The notes: generated by a model not told the origin, from the letters alone. A DNA stretch of 32,278 nucleotides from DAOTWY01 sp003696565 (GCA_034435635.1 DAOTWY010000069.1:1-32278), one strand, 5' to 3'; shown: positions 15,983 through 23,898, counted from the stretch's first letter. A program made the numbers and translations.

Positions 15983-16885
15983 ATGACAAAACGCGCACCC
16001 AGTAACCGCACATTGACCTTAACCGCTGCTGACCGAGAACGGCTTAAACCCCGTCTGATCAAATCGCCACCATTGCCAGCAGATGATATTGCAATTATTC
16101 ATGGGGATTTCAGTGATTGGGTTCAGGAGTTACAGGGGATTGATCTGTTGTTTCTTGATCCACCATATAATTTGACTAAATCATTTAATAAGCTGAAGTT
16201 TTATCAGCAACGTGTTGATGATTATACAGAGTGGCTGAATACGGTCGTTGTGCAGCTATTGCCTTGTCTGAAGCCCACAGCAACGGTTTACATCTGTGGC
16301 GATTGGCTCACATCGCATTCTATTTTTGAGGTGGCATCGCAATATTTCATCGTGCGGAATCGCATCACATGGGAGCGGGAAAAAGGACGCGGCTCAAAGC
16401 GCAACTGGAAAAACGCCAGTGAGGACATCTGGTTCTGCACGGTATCAAATGATTATACATTCAATGTGGAGGCTGTTAAGCTCCGCCGCCGTGTGAATGC
16501 GCCCTACACTGATTCAAACGGCAAGCCCAAAGATTGGATCCCCACTGATGAAGGTAACTTCCGGGATACACACCCCTCTAACCTGTGGACAGATATCACT
16601 GTTCCGTTTTGGTCAATGCCGGAAAATACAGATCACCCCACACAAAAAAGCGAGAAACTACTAGCAAAGCTAATTCTCGCTAGCACTAACCCTGGCGATA
16701 AGATACTAGACCCGTTTTTGGGGAGCGGGACAACTGCTGTCACTGCGAAGAAACTCAACCGCCGCTGCATTGGCATTGAACTTGATGAGGACTATTGCTT
16801 ATTGGCACAAAAACGGTTGGAGATCACAGATGACACCATTCAGGGGTATCAGGACGGTGTGTTTTGGGAGCGTAATAGTTTGTAG
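15983..16885 (+). CDS. Beta-class site-specific DNA methyltransferase
   Basis: DNA methyltransferase of 300 residues, most likely making N6-methyladenine. Motif IV DPPY is at 59-62 near the N-terminus and the AdoMet-binding motif I DPFLGSGTT is at 243-251 near the C-terminus, the motif order of the beta class. HPTQK (218-222) precedes motif I as in many members. The overall pattern recalls M.RsrI/M.MboII-type enzymes from memory; the target sequence cannot be read from the protein. No restriction endonuclease gene lies on either side: the P450 gene is upstream and a signalling gene converges from downstream. It therefore looks like a solitary methyltransferase, possibly regulatory. The ATG at 15983 has no clear Shine-Dalgarno sequence. 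Confidence 0.93.
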   Translation: MTKRAPSNRTLTLTAADRERLKPRLIKSPPLPADDIAIIHGDFSDWVQELQGIDLLFLDPPYNLTKSFNKLKFYQQRVDDYTEWLNTVVVQLLPCLKPTATVYICGDWLTSHSIFEVASQYFIVRNRITWEREKGRGSKRNWKNASEDIWFCTVSNDYTFNVEAVKLRRRVNAPYTDSNGKPKDWIPTDEGNFRDTHPSNLWTDITVPFWSMPENTDHPTQKSEKLLAKLILASTNPGDKILDPFLGSGTTAVTAKKLNRRCIGIELDEDYCLLAQKRLEITDDTIQGYQDGVFWERNSL

Positions 16886-16901
16886 TGGAGAAAAGCGATT
16901 T

Positions 16902-16922
16902 TGGGCAGCTAAGAACTGCCCA
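16902..16922. terminator. Hairpin between convergent genes, no U-tract
   Basis: TGGGCAG (16902-16908) and CTGCCCA (16916-16922) make a perfect 7-base-pair stem with a 7-base loop, in the 60-base gap between the convergent methyltransferase and roadblock genes. Neither side is followed by a good T run, so it is only a possible terminator. Confidence 0.35.
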
Positions 16923-16945
16923 TCCTCATACATCAACAAAATGAT

Positions 16946-18124
16946 TTATCCGCGTTTGAAGAAACCTAAATCTTCCGCGTCATCCATGCTAATTAACCCT
17001 TTGCGATTACTGCTACTTTGTTTCACCAATTCTTCCATTTCATCAAGATCAAATAGTGAATCAGCATCAAGGTCAAAGTCTGATTCAAACAACGCATCGG
17101 GATCAAATTCATCATCGGAGATGGTTTCTAGCTTTTGGATGATCGGTTCACGCGCTTCTTCATCCTCGCTGATGACGATTTCCGCACGTTCTAATTCAAT
17201 TGGCTCATCGGGTTCAATAGCTTTAGGTTTAGTATGTGGTTTGGGTTGGAGTTCTTTCTTGGGTGCAGGTGGTTGAATAAAGAACGCATTGGCACCGATT
17301 AAACCAATCAGGTCTTCTACTGTACGGCGACCGAATCGATTCACCAGCCCAAACTGACGTGAGCCTTGCTGTCCATCAAATACAATACCGATTAAGTGAT
17401 GTAGCCCGATGGAAAGCACAAACACATCATATTCATCACCATCATAAAGTTGCACGGTGGAAACCTGCCCACCAACCAGTTCTTTAACGCTGATATTGGT
17501 ACTCATAACAGGGGCTAATGCGCGTGCCAAGCTGTCACGATCAATCAAACCGGATGCCCCAACTTCAATGAGTGTTTCACCGGTACGTGTGACTAATAAA
17601 ATCGCCATCGCACCTAAATCAGCTTGTAAACCTTCAATGATGCGGCGGGCAGCGTCTGTATCTAACGTTGGAACAGGCCCCATATCCATAGTTGTCATAC
17701 TTGTGGCAGTGTTCATCATCGGCGTGTTCATCGCTTCTAACATCGCCTCATGCCCGCTTAACCCAGCGACTAACACTCGCAAAAACTGGTGAATGTCAAT
17801 CGGGCGGCTTAAATATACAAACGGGGAATCGAGCTGTGTTTCTTCATCCAATTCATCAGGATCATCAACGTCACCCAAGATGATGACAGAAGCTTGAGGA
17901 GCTGCCCGCTTGACTTCCAGGGCGAATATAAAGCCTTTCTCGCCGCTACCTAGGTCAAATGCACTGACAACCAGATCAGCACGCGGAACTTCTTCCAGTG
18001 CCATTTCTTTATCTGGTATATCAACCTGAATAATCGAAATATCAAGCAAATCCATTGCCGCGCGGACAATGCGTGAGACGTTGCCTGTTGGGTCTACCGT
18101 TACAATGCGTGGAATGTCAACCAT
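16946..18124 (-). CDS. Pseudo-receiver plus roadblock/LC7 domain protein with acidic tail
   Basis: A 392-residue cytoplasmic protein in three parts. Residues 1-120 follow the CheY receiver pattern (IVTVDPTG, ADLVVSAFDLG, FVYLSRPID), but the phosphoacceptor position after DLVVS is Ala55 and the usual TKP Lys is Arg107, so phosphorylation is doubtful. Residues about 152-275 resemble a roadblock/LC7 domain (ARRIIEGLQADLGAMAILLVTRTGETL, then a beta hairpin and FVLSIGLHHLIGIVF), the fold of MglB-type GTPase regulators. From about 280 a Pro/Lys linker leads to a very acidic Asp/Phe/Leu tail and a final basic-aromatic end. No Ras-like GTPase of the MglA type is nearby. A role in cell polarity or another GTPase switch is inference. 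The ATG at 18124 has only a weak binding site. Confidence 0.85.
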   Translation of the reverse strand: MVDIPRIVTVDPTGNVSRIVRAAMDLLDISIIQVDIPDKEMALEEVPRADLVVSAFDLGSGEKGFIFALEVKRAAPQASVIILGDVDDPDELDEETQLDSPFVYLSRPIDIHQFLRVLVAGLSGHEAMLEAMNTPMMNTATSMTTMDMGPVPTLDTDAARRIIEGLQADLGAMAILLVTRTGETLIEVGASGLIDRDSLARALAPVMSTNISVKELVGGQVSTVQLYDGDEYDVFVLSIGLHHLIGIVFDGQQGSRQFGLVNRFGRRTVEDLIGLIGANAFFIQPPAPKKELQPKPHTKPKAIEPDEPIELERAEIVISEDEEAREPIIQKLETISDDEFDPDALFESDFDLDADSLFDLDEMEELVKQSSSNRKGLISMDDAEDLGFFKRG

Positions 18125-18168
18125 AAAATTTCACCAGTTTTGTTTGTCTGTTTATTGATGACTTTATC

Positions 18169-18174
18169 ATTATA
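18169..18174 (-). promoter_or_regulatory. Candidate -10 element for roadblock gene
   Basis: A perfect TATAAT on the minus strand lies about 45 bases before the ATG at 18124. No good -35 hexamer is visible at normal spacing. Confidence 0.3.
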
Positions 18175-18302
18175 ACCCAAAAACGAAATAGGATTAAGCG
18201 GTTATTGAATTAAGATTTTCCAAATCAGCGTAGGATAATCGTATCTCGTCAGGGCGTTAAACCTGGGTTAGAGTTATGGCATAAGAAACACGAAGAGGTT
18301 TT

Positions 18303-19490
18303 ATGACGATGAAATCAATTTGGTGGATCACCATACTGGCGTTATTGTCTGGATGCAGTTTGACGAGTAGCACCGCCCCACAACAGACCATTCAAGGGGC
18401 ACCACAAGTGACCATCACATTACCGAATGCGCCATATCGTGAAGGCGTGACGGCACATATTCAAGCGATGGTTACTAATGCAGGGGAAGATATAAGCCGG
18501 GTGGAAATAGCGGTAGATGGCACGGTAATTGCAACTTTGCCAAATCCTAATCCCTCCGGTGATTTAGCATTTGGGGTGTCTTACCCCTGGCAAACTGTCG
18601 GTTTAGGACAACACATCATCCAAGTGACTGCATATCGTGCTGATAACACTAGTGGGCAGGCAACACATACTTTGAATGTGGTTGAAGCCCAGATCATTCA
18701 ACAACCGATACAACCCAGCACGCCCACACCACAGCCCACTATCCCCCCGCGTGATACACTACCGCCCGCCCCCACCTCTAACGCCGCGCCGACGACTTTC
18801 CCAACAAGTGATGCAGCTGCGGTGCCGATGGCGTTATTTGATCGTCAACAGAATGTGCGACGCGGGCCTGGGACGGAATTTGTGCCAATTTTGGGGACGT
18901 TTGCGCCAGGCGACCAAGCCGAAATCTTGAGCCTGAACCTAACTGGAGACTGGTTTAAGGTGCGTTTTGGAGATGGTGAGGGATGGGTTTATGCCCCATA
19001 TGTGACTGTACAGGGCAGTACATCAAATCTACCGCGTGAGGTTGGTCCGCCAACACCGATCCCACAACCCACTGCTATCCCAACGGCTGTACCTCCGCCA
19101 GCAGCAACCAACACACCCCAACCGTCGTTGAATTTGGTGTTGGTTGATCCCTTTATTGATCCGCCCCAACCAAACTGTGGGCAGCCATTCCAAGTTGGTA
19201 TGACCATTCGTAACGACAGCAATCAGCGTATTTCAACTGGTTTAAGTCGTATTCAGGATGTCCATATCGCCAGTGGTACGGTAACGGCATCCAGCGGTGA
19301 TGGATTGATTCCGGTTGATTTAGACCCCGGTGGAACACATCGGGTAGCGGTGACATTTACAATTGATGTTTATGTTAATGAAACGCATCGTATTGAATTT
19401 ATTGTTGATGTCAATAACAACATCACGGAAACCAACGAGAATGACAATCGCATCGGCGTGGAATATACCCTGCCAGCCAATTGTCCATAA
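18303..19490 (+). CDS. Lipoprotein with Ig-like, SH3b and CARDB domains
   Basis: Exported lipoprotein of 395 residues. The signal peptide ends in the lipobox LSGC with Cys18 as the probable lipidated residue. Residues about 35-125 form a bacterial Ig-like domain (VTITLPNAPYREG to THTLNVV). A Pro/Thr-rich linker follows, then an SH3b domain at about 175-240 (QNVRRGPGTEFVPILGTF, GDWFKVRF...GWVYAPYV). A second Pro/Thr/Ala linker leads to a CARDB-type cell-adhesion module at about 275-395, recognisable by the VGMTIRNDSN core and the final VDVNNNITETNENDN. The domains point to surface attachment or wall binding rather than catalysis. The ATG at 18303 has GAGG five bases upstream. It stands alone, facing the VOC gene, and the next hairpin lies directly after its stop. 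Confidence 0.92.
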   Translation: MTMKSIWWITILALLSGCSLTSSTAPQQTIQGAPQVTITLPNAPYREGVTAHIQAMVTNAGEDISRVEIAVDGTVIATLPNPNPSGDLAFGVSYPWQTVGLGQHIIQVTAYRADNTSGQATHTLNVVEAQIIQQPIQPSTPTPQPTIPPRDTLPPAPTSNAAPTTFPTSDAAAVPMALFDRQQNVRRGPGTEFVPILGTFAPGDQAEILSLNLTGDWFKVRFGDGEGWVYAPYVTVQGSTSNLPREVGPPTPIPQPTAIPTAVPPPAATNTPQPSLNLVLVDPFIDPPQPNCGQPFQVGMTIRNDSNQRISTGLSRIQDVHIASGTVTASSGDGLIPVDLDPGGTHRVAVTFTIDVYVNETHRIEFIVDVNNNITETNENDNRIGVEYTLPANCP

Positions 19491-19493
19491 GCC

Positions 19494-19524
19494 AAAAAAC
19501 GGCGCAGAGGGCACCCCCTGCGCC
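19494..19524 (-). terminator. Intrinsic terminator of the VOC gene
   Basis: GGCGCAG (19501-19507) pairs with CTGCGCC (19518-19524), and on the minus strand the stem is followed by G and six T residues (19499-19494), a classical intrinsic terminator ten bases after the VOC gene stop. On the plus strand the stem is followed by few T residues, so it probably terminates the lipoprotein gene less well. Confidence 0.75.
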
Positions 19525-19533
19525 TTAATAGGC

Positions 19534-20313
19534 TTATTCTACCCATTCATCCACTGTGTTGCTCTGGATGACTGAGAATGCTGCCCCGGATGGCGATGCA
19601 ATAATGGCAAATGTGCCGGCACTTGTGTCAACGGGTCCATGCACTAGATGACCACCATTGGCATCTACCTTCTTTAATACCGAGTCAAGCTCATCAACAT
19701 GAATGTAGTTCATCCAATGAGGTGGTAAATCTCCCCAGTCTGCCGCTAATTGCATGATCCCACCGTTCATACGCTCATTATTGTGGATGATCCAATAATC
19801 CATCTCTTTCATTTTGGAAAATGTCCAACCGAGCAATTTGCCGAAGAATGTCATGGCAACTTCTGGGTCTGTTGTCAGCAACTCATTCCAAACCAGTGCG
19901 CCATCTTCATTGACCAAGGTGGCTCCAATATGGTTTTTAGGTTGCCAAAATGCCAAAGCTGCACCGGTTGGGTCTGTAATAACTGCCATCCGTCCATTAT
20001 CAAATACATCCATCGGTGGCATCATAACCTGCCCGCCCAGGTCTTTTACCTTTGCCGTGATAGCATCTACATCATCCACAGAGACATAAGCGTTCCAATG
20101 GGATGGTATTGTTGCATCCTGTGCTTGCCCTAACCCCGCAACATCCCCACCGTTTTTTTGGAACATGGTGTAAAACTGCCCGTCACCAATTGGTATGTCA
20201 TTGATTTGCCACCCTAAAACCGCCTGATAAAACGCCTTGTCTTTTTCTACATCAGTAGATTGTGAATCCATCCAACAAAATGTGCCCTGTGGATATTTTG
20301 TGACCTGACCCAT
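19534..20313 (-). CDS. VOC family protein with two glyoxalase-like domains
   Basis: A 259-residue cytoplasmic protein with two vicinal-oxygen-chelate domains. Repeat one begins GTFCWMDSQSTDVEKDKAFYQAVLGW and ends MAVITDPTGAALAFWQP; repeat two begins LVWNELLTTDPEVAMTFFGKLLGW and ends FAIIASPSGAAFSVIQ. This duplicated arrangement matches the family typified by the mycobacterial 27-30 kDa antigen Cfp30B, often labelled glyoxalase/bleomycin-resistance-like. Metal ligands and substrate cannot be assigned with certainty, so no reaction is claimed. The ATG at 20313 has AAGGAG seven bases upstream. It has its own promoter candidate and an intrinsic terminator, so it is probably a single-gene transcript. 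Confidence 0.92.
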   Translation of the reverse strand: MGQVTKYPQGTFCWMDSQSTDVEKDKAFYQAVLGWQINDIPIGDGQFYTMFQKNGGDVAGLGQAQDATIPSHWNAYVSVDDVDAITAKVKDLGGQVMMPPMDVFDNGRMAVITDPTGAALAFWQPKNHIGATLVNEDGALVWNELLTTDPEVAMTFFGKLLGWTFSKMKEMDYWIIHNNERMNGGIMQLAADWGDLPPHWMNYIHVDELDSVLKKVDANGGHLVHGPVDTSAGTFAIIASPSGAAFSVIQSNTVDEWVE

Positions 20314-20345
20314 GATATGCTCCTTTTGTACATCCGTTCTATATT

Positions 20346-20374
20346 ATGATACACGATTTAGAACAGATGTGCAA
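20346..20374 (-). promoter_or_regulatory. Candidate promoter for VOC gene
   Basis: On the minus strand TTGCAC (20369-20374) and TATCAT (20346-20351, 5 of 6 to TATAAT) are separated by 17 bases and end 32 bases before the start codon. Confidence 0.4.
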
Positions 20375-20406
20375 CATCAAGTTTACGGTCAGGCGATCTT
20401 CATTAT

Positions 20407-22299
20407 CTACGGTATAAGTGGTAATGCGTTGCACTGTCCATCTTCAATTGCCACATCTTCGCGAATCCATACCCCAGTTTGTAATAACCACCACGTAAAG
20501 CCATCTGTACCATTTGTACGCCCAACAGCAGATACAGTATTACCAGGCTCAAGCGTTCCAGCGCGATCAAAATTAGTGCCGGGTCCGCTGCGCAGGTTTA
20601 CACTGATGTCGCTACTAATGTTGCAAACTAGCATTGCGGCACGCATGTCAGTGTCGATTGTATAATAATCATAATGCACACTGCCTAACTGTCCGTCTGT
20701 TTCAAATGGACCGGTAAACCAAGGCTTGATCAATACATAAAGCGATGACTGAAACAGCGGAATCAACGGAAATTCCCCATCTATACCAAAGAAGGCTGTT
20801 TCAATTTGAGCATACAGGTTTGTGCGTTCAGCGGAGTCTGCTGTTAAAAGCGCGGCGTTGATCAAATCATCAGTTGTGTTACATGCACGCATAAAGCGAT
20901 TTTGTTCGCCACAAGCAAGCACCTGTGCAAAGCTCCCTGCGTCAGGATAATCTGCCTGCCAGGAAAGTGTGAATAAATGCGGACGCTGGTCTACAGGTAA
21001 ATCCGGCGAAATCGCTGCACGTAGCTCATTAAAATTCAGGGCGCGGATTGTAAAATTATTTGGGTCACATCCTAACTCTAATGCCAAATTATCCACCAAA
21101 TAGTTCCCCCAACCACCTGCGTTTTGATAAGTGACAATCTCAATGGGGGGTAGCCCTTCGCAATTGGGATAAGCGGACTGTGCGAGTTGTTCACGGGCGT
21201 AATCCGGGTTATAGCCGACACTGTTTGGGTTGTCCAGCGGTGGCGCATGGGCAATACCTGGCGGGGTAAAGTGTGAGATCGCAATCCCACGCCCTTGCCG
21301 AACGTTTTCAATAAACGCCGCTCGGTTAAACGCCGCGGAAAACGCTCGCCGTACATGCACATCATCTAATGGCGGCTTATCCGTCATGATGCCAAAATAA
21401 AACACTGCCAATTCTGGTAAAATCAAGCGTTGATCGGCATAGGTGTCATCAGCAAACACTGCTTCTAACTGTGCTGTTGGGATGCCAGTGCGATCTAGCA
21501 GACCATCATTATATTGCCGGAACCCCATCGCATCATCTTGAATAGGGGTAAACTCAATCCGTGTAATATTCCCGCCGCCGTGAATTGCCTGAGGATACAG
21601 CGGATTGCTGACAAGGGTGATGCGTCCTTCTTCTGGTATGGCTTCTGCTAGGGTATATGCGCCGCTGGTCACGATGTTTCCCGGTTGTGTCCAATCTGAG
21701 GCGAATTGATTAATAACCTCTTGTGGAATCGGGTACATTGTCCACAGCGATGTGAGGTTTAGGAAATCGGCATAGGGGGCTGTTAAGGTGATAACTAGGG
21801 TCGCATCATCCGGCGCGCTAGCTTGGACGAGTGTGCCACCATTGGCGGCTTGCCCAGCGGCACATCCTGCGATTCGCCTCGCAAAAACATCTGTGGCGTA
21901 ATAACCATTATTGCGGCTGCCACACATGCGTTGAATAGCCGCTAAGGCATCACTAGCGGTCACCTTACGGATTTCATTCACGCTGTTTGTTGTGGGGTCA
22001 TAACGTACCCATGGCACATCTTGGCGCAGGGTAAACGTCCAGGTTAAGCCGTCATCGCTCACTTGCCAGCTCTGTGCTAAAGCCGGAATAACTTCACCTG
22101 TCATTGGGTCAATTTTGGTTAAGCCGATGAACAAATTGGTTAAATATTCTGCCTCAACAGAGGTTTGGGCAAAGAGTGGGTCTAGCGTTGTGGGGTAGTT
22201 AGTACGTCCTAAATGTAAGACCACAGCATCATCGGTATTTTGTGCTGCTGTTGTGCTCAACATCAGCCAAAAAAGTCCCAGCAAAAACCAGTATCTCAT
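20407..22299 (-). CDS. Oligopeptide-type solute-binding protein fused to SH3b domain
   Basis: Exported protein of 630 residues. I chose the ATG at 22299, which has GGAGG ten bases upstream and starts a signal peptide (MRYWFLLGLFWLMLSTTAAQ); the frame itself runs back to 22389. Residues about 25-545 form a family 5 (DppA/OppA-like) substrate-binding protein, with LVFQ-type landmarks such as YLTNLFIGLTKIDPMTGEV, GLTWTFTLRQDVPW, VTSGAYTLAE and HVRRAFSAAFNR. Such proteins bind peptides or similar ligands for an ABC importer. The last 70 residues are an SH3b domain (VNLRSGPGTNFDRAGTLEPG, WWLLQTGVWIREDV), which is unusual in this family. There is no lipobox, and no permease or ATPase genes lie beside it. 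The SH3b domain may hold it at the wall; this is inference. Confidence 0.93.
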   Translation of the reverse strand: MRYWFLLGLFWLMLSTTAAQNTDDAVVLHLGRTNYPTTLDPLFAQTSVEAEYLTNLFIGLTKIDPMTGEVIPALAQSWQVSDDGLTWTFTLRQDVPWVRYDPTTNSVNEIRKVTASDALAAIQRMCGSRNNGYYATDVFARRIAGCAAGQAANGGTLVQASAPDDATLVITLTAPYADFLNLTSLWTMYPIPQEVINQFASDWTQPGNIVTSGAYTLAEAIPEEGRITLVSNPLYPQAIHGGGNITRIEFTPIQDDAMGFRQYNDGLLDRTGIPTAQLEAVFADDTYADQRLILPELAVFYFGIMTDKPPLDDVHVRRAFSAAFNRAAFIENVRQGRGIAISHFTPPGIAHAPPLDNPNSVGYNPDYAREQLAQSAYPNCEGLPPIEIVTYQNAGGWGNYLVDNLALELGCDPNNFTIRALNFNELRAAISPDLPVDQRPHLFTLSWQADYPDAGSFAQVLACGEQNRFMRACNTTDDLINAALLTADSAERTNLYAQIETAFFGIDGEFPLIPLFQSSLYVLIKPWFTGPFETDGQLGSVHYDYYTIDTDMRAAMLVCNISSDISVNLRSGPGTNFDRAGTLEPGNTVSAVGRTNGTDGFTWWLLQTGVWIREDVAIEDGQCNALPLIP

Positions 22300-22336
22300 A
22301 AAAATATTGCCTCCAAGTATGATAAGAACTTCCCGA

Positions 22337-22342
22337 ATTATA
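22337..22342 (-). promoter_or_regulatory. Candidate -10 element for solute-binding protein gene
   Basis: A perfect TATAAT on the minus strand, 37 bases before the ATG at 22299. The -35 region is poor (AATTTG at 17 bases). Confidence 0.35.
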
Positions 22343-22404
22343 ACGCAGGTTATATGGTACAAATTGACGGTTAAGCAACGGTTGCTCAACGCTGAAATTA
22401 GCTC

Positions 22405-22433
22405 TTGACCTGATTAGCTTGTCATGATAGTAT
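22405..22433 (+). promoter_or_regulatory. Promoter of tRNA-Arg gene
   Basis: TTGACC (22405-22410, 5 of 6) and TAGTAT (22428-22433, 4 of 6) are separated by 17 bases and end 12 bases before the tRNA, the arrangement expected of a stand-alone tRNA promoter. Confidence 0.6.
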
Positions 22434-22445
22434 ATGCATCATCAT

Positions 22446-22519
22446 GTGCCTGTAGCTCAGCGGATTAGAGCACTTGTCTACGGAACAAGGGGTCGGGAGT
22501 TCGAATCTCTCCAGGCACG
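22446..22519 (+). tRNA. tRNA-Arg (anticodon ACG)
   Basis: A 74-base cloverleaf can be drawn by hand. The acceptor stem GTGCCTG pairs perfectly with CAGGCAC; the D arm is GCTC/GAGC with a GG in the loop; the anticodon stem CTTGT/ACAAG encloses the loop CTACGGA with anticodon ACG; the T arm GGGAG/CTCTC encloses TTCGAAT. The discriminator base is G. No CCA is encoded: the bases after it are CAA, so the end must be added by CCA-transferase. The A34 is normally converted to inosine by TadA, letting it read CGU, CGC and CGA. It has its own promoter and terminator. Confidence 0.96.
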
Positions 22520-22525
22520 CAAAAT

Positions 22526-22557
22526 AAGACCAACATCCAAGCGGTGTTGGTCTTTTT
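22526..22557 (+). terminator. Intrinsic terminator of tRNA-Arg
   Basis: AAGACCAACA (22526-22535) and TGTTGGTCTT (22545-22554) form a 10-base-pair stem with a 9-base loop, followed by TTT then GTTTT. It lies seven bases after the tRNA. Confidence 0.9.
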
Positions 22558-22683
22558 GTTTTGGCTTATTAACATGAGCTGGTTTTATAACAAAACACCA
22601 CACGAGGAATTTTACATCATCCCCCCACTTTGCTAAAATTGAAAACGGATTTATTTCATAATGATTGCGTGATTGATACTGCT

Positions 22684-23895
22684 ATGGCTTATTTAGTAAT
22701 GCACCGTGGACCAGAACCTGGCAAGATATTCCGTTTAACAGGGGACACTATCCGTATTGGGCGTGGTAGTCGTAATAATATTATTATTCATGATAATGAA
22801 GTGAGTCGTGAACATGCCCAACTGCAACAGACCCCAGAAGGGTTTTTGCTACAAGACTTAAAGTCAAGTAACGGAACCTTTGTTAATGGGCAAGAAGTGG
22901 TTGACTCTTGGCTTTTGACATCTCAATGTATTATTGAGCTAGGAGACACGATCACTTTTGAATATCACCCAGGTGAACCGGATGATGAAGAGGAAAAAAC
23001 AGCCGATCTATTGACACAAAATCGTAACCCAGCCTATCTTGTCGTTAATACACAATCTCAAGATGAACCGGCGGTCTATCCTTTAGATAACATTGTCACC
23101 AAAGTGGGACGCTCCACTGCTTGTGATATTGTCGTACTAGAACCAGAGATTAGCCGTGAGCATTTTAAGCTGACGCTCAATCAATTGGGCTATATTATTG
23201 AGGATTTAGGGTCTACAAATGGCGTTTCGGTCAATGAGGAGATATTAACTGAACCACGTTTAATTACACCCAACGACGTGATTCAAATCGGTAAAACGAT
23301 CACCTTTCAGATCACCGAGACACCGGAGATGTTCTCCAACCTCATCCGTACCAATTTGCTACTGGATACCAAAGAGCTAACTGATCCAGATAACACCTCT
23401 GTTCGCCGTCGTAAGCGGACTCAACAGATGGAAATTCCCACGCTGATTAGTTCACCAGACCCCAGCCACATCGGTACTGGCTTAGAAGGGACTGATTTGC
23501 ATAATCAAGTCTTGATTACTTATGATCGAAATGATTGGGAGCGAATTGTCGCGCCATTGGTTGATACGTTATATGATGCGAAAATCGGTGCATGGGTAGA
23601 TCAATACCTGATTGAAGGGAGTAGCGATTGGCTGGTGGCAACAGAACAAGCTAGGCGAGAATGTTGGCTGCTAGTGGTGGTGGTCTCACCTGGGGCAATG
23701 CGCTCTGAACAGGTCAAACGTAACTGGCGACATTTTCATAATCGTGAAAAGCCTATTTTGTTGTTGATTCATCAACCCGTTGAACGAATGCCAATTGGCG
23801 CACGGCGGCTGTATCGTGTTCAATACAACCCTGCCGTGCCGGAAGCCTCATTTAATCAACTCATTAAAGAAATTAAACGGCTAAAGATGTCATGA
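22684..23895 (+). CDS. Two-FHA protein with C-terminal TIR-like domain
   Basis: A 403-residue cytoplasmic protein. The first FHA domain (about 3-95) has GRGS (26-29), SREH (41-44) and SSNGTFVNG (61-69); the second (about 118-210) has GRS (142-144), SREH (157-160) and STNG (177-180). Both thus keep the phosphothreonine-binding residues. A linker leads to a TIR-like domain at about 274-385 (VLITYDRNDWE, IGAWVDQYLIEG, CWLLVVVVSPGAM). At the position of the catalytic Glu of TIR NADases (compare WVxxE) it has QVKRN, with Asn347, so NAD cleavage is unlikely. It probably links Ser/Thr kinase signalling to another protein. The start is uncertain: ATG 22684 fits the fold, a TTG at 22630 would add 18 residues, and neither has a Shine-Dalgarno sequence. 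Confidence 0.88.
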   Translation: MAYLVMHRGPEPGKIFRLTGDTIRIGRGSRNNIIIHDNEVSREHAQLQQTPEGFLLQDLKSSNGTFVNGQEVVDSWLLTSQCIIELGDTITFEYHPGEPDDEEEKTADLLTQNRNPAYLVVNTQSQDEPAVYPLDNIVTKVGRSTACDIVVLEPEISREHFKLTLNQLGYIIEDLGSTNGVSVNEEILTEPRLITPNDVIQIGKTITFQITETPEMFSNLIRTNLLLDTKELTDPDNTSVRRRKRTQQMEIPTLISSPDPSHIGTGLEGTDLHNQVLITYDRNDWERIVAPLVDTLYDAKIGAWVDQYLIEGSSDWLVATEQARRECWLLVVVVSPGAMRSEQVKRNWRHFHNREKPILLLIHQPVERMPIGARRLYRVQYNPAVPEASFNQLIKEIKRLKMS

Positions 23896-23898
23896 TGA

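Noticed and set aside
14685..16885. A natural-product gene cluster around the P450
   Set aside because: There is no synthase, ferredoxin, regulator or exporter nearby; the neighbours are an epimerase, an unknown gene and a DNA methyltransferase.
16770..17276. A 168-codon plus-strand frame running from the methyltransferase into the roadblock gene
   Set aside because: It is out of frame over the first gene and antisense to the second; its Ser-rich repeat is the mirror of the acidic Asp/Glu tail.
22446..23895. tRNA-Arg as an attachment site of a genomic island carrying the TIR gene
   Set aside because: No integrase, no repeat of the tRNA 3' end was noticed downstream, and housekeeping typA follows at once.
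22684..23895. A TIR-based anti-phage defence system
   Set aside because: No partner effector, SLOG/STALD, argonaute or CRISPR-like gene is adjacent, and the catalytic Glu appears to be missing.
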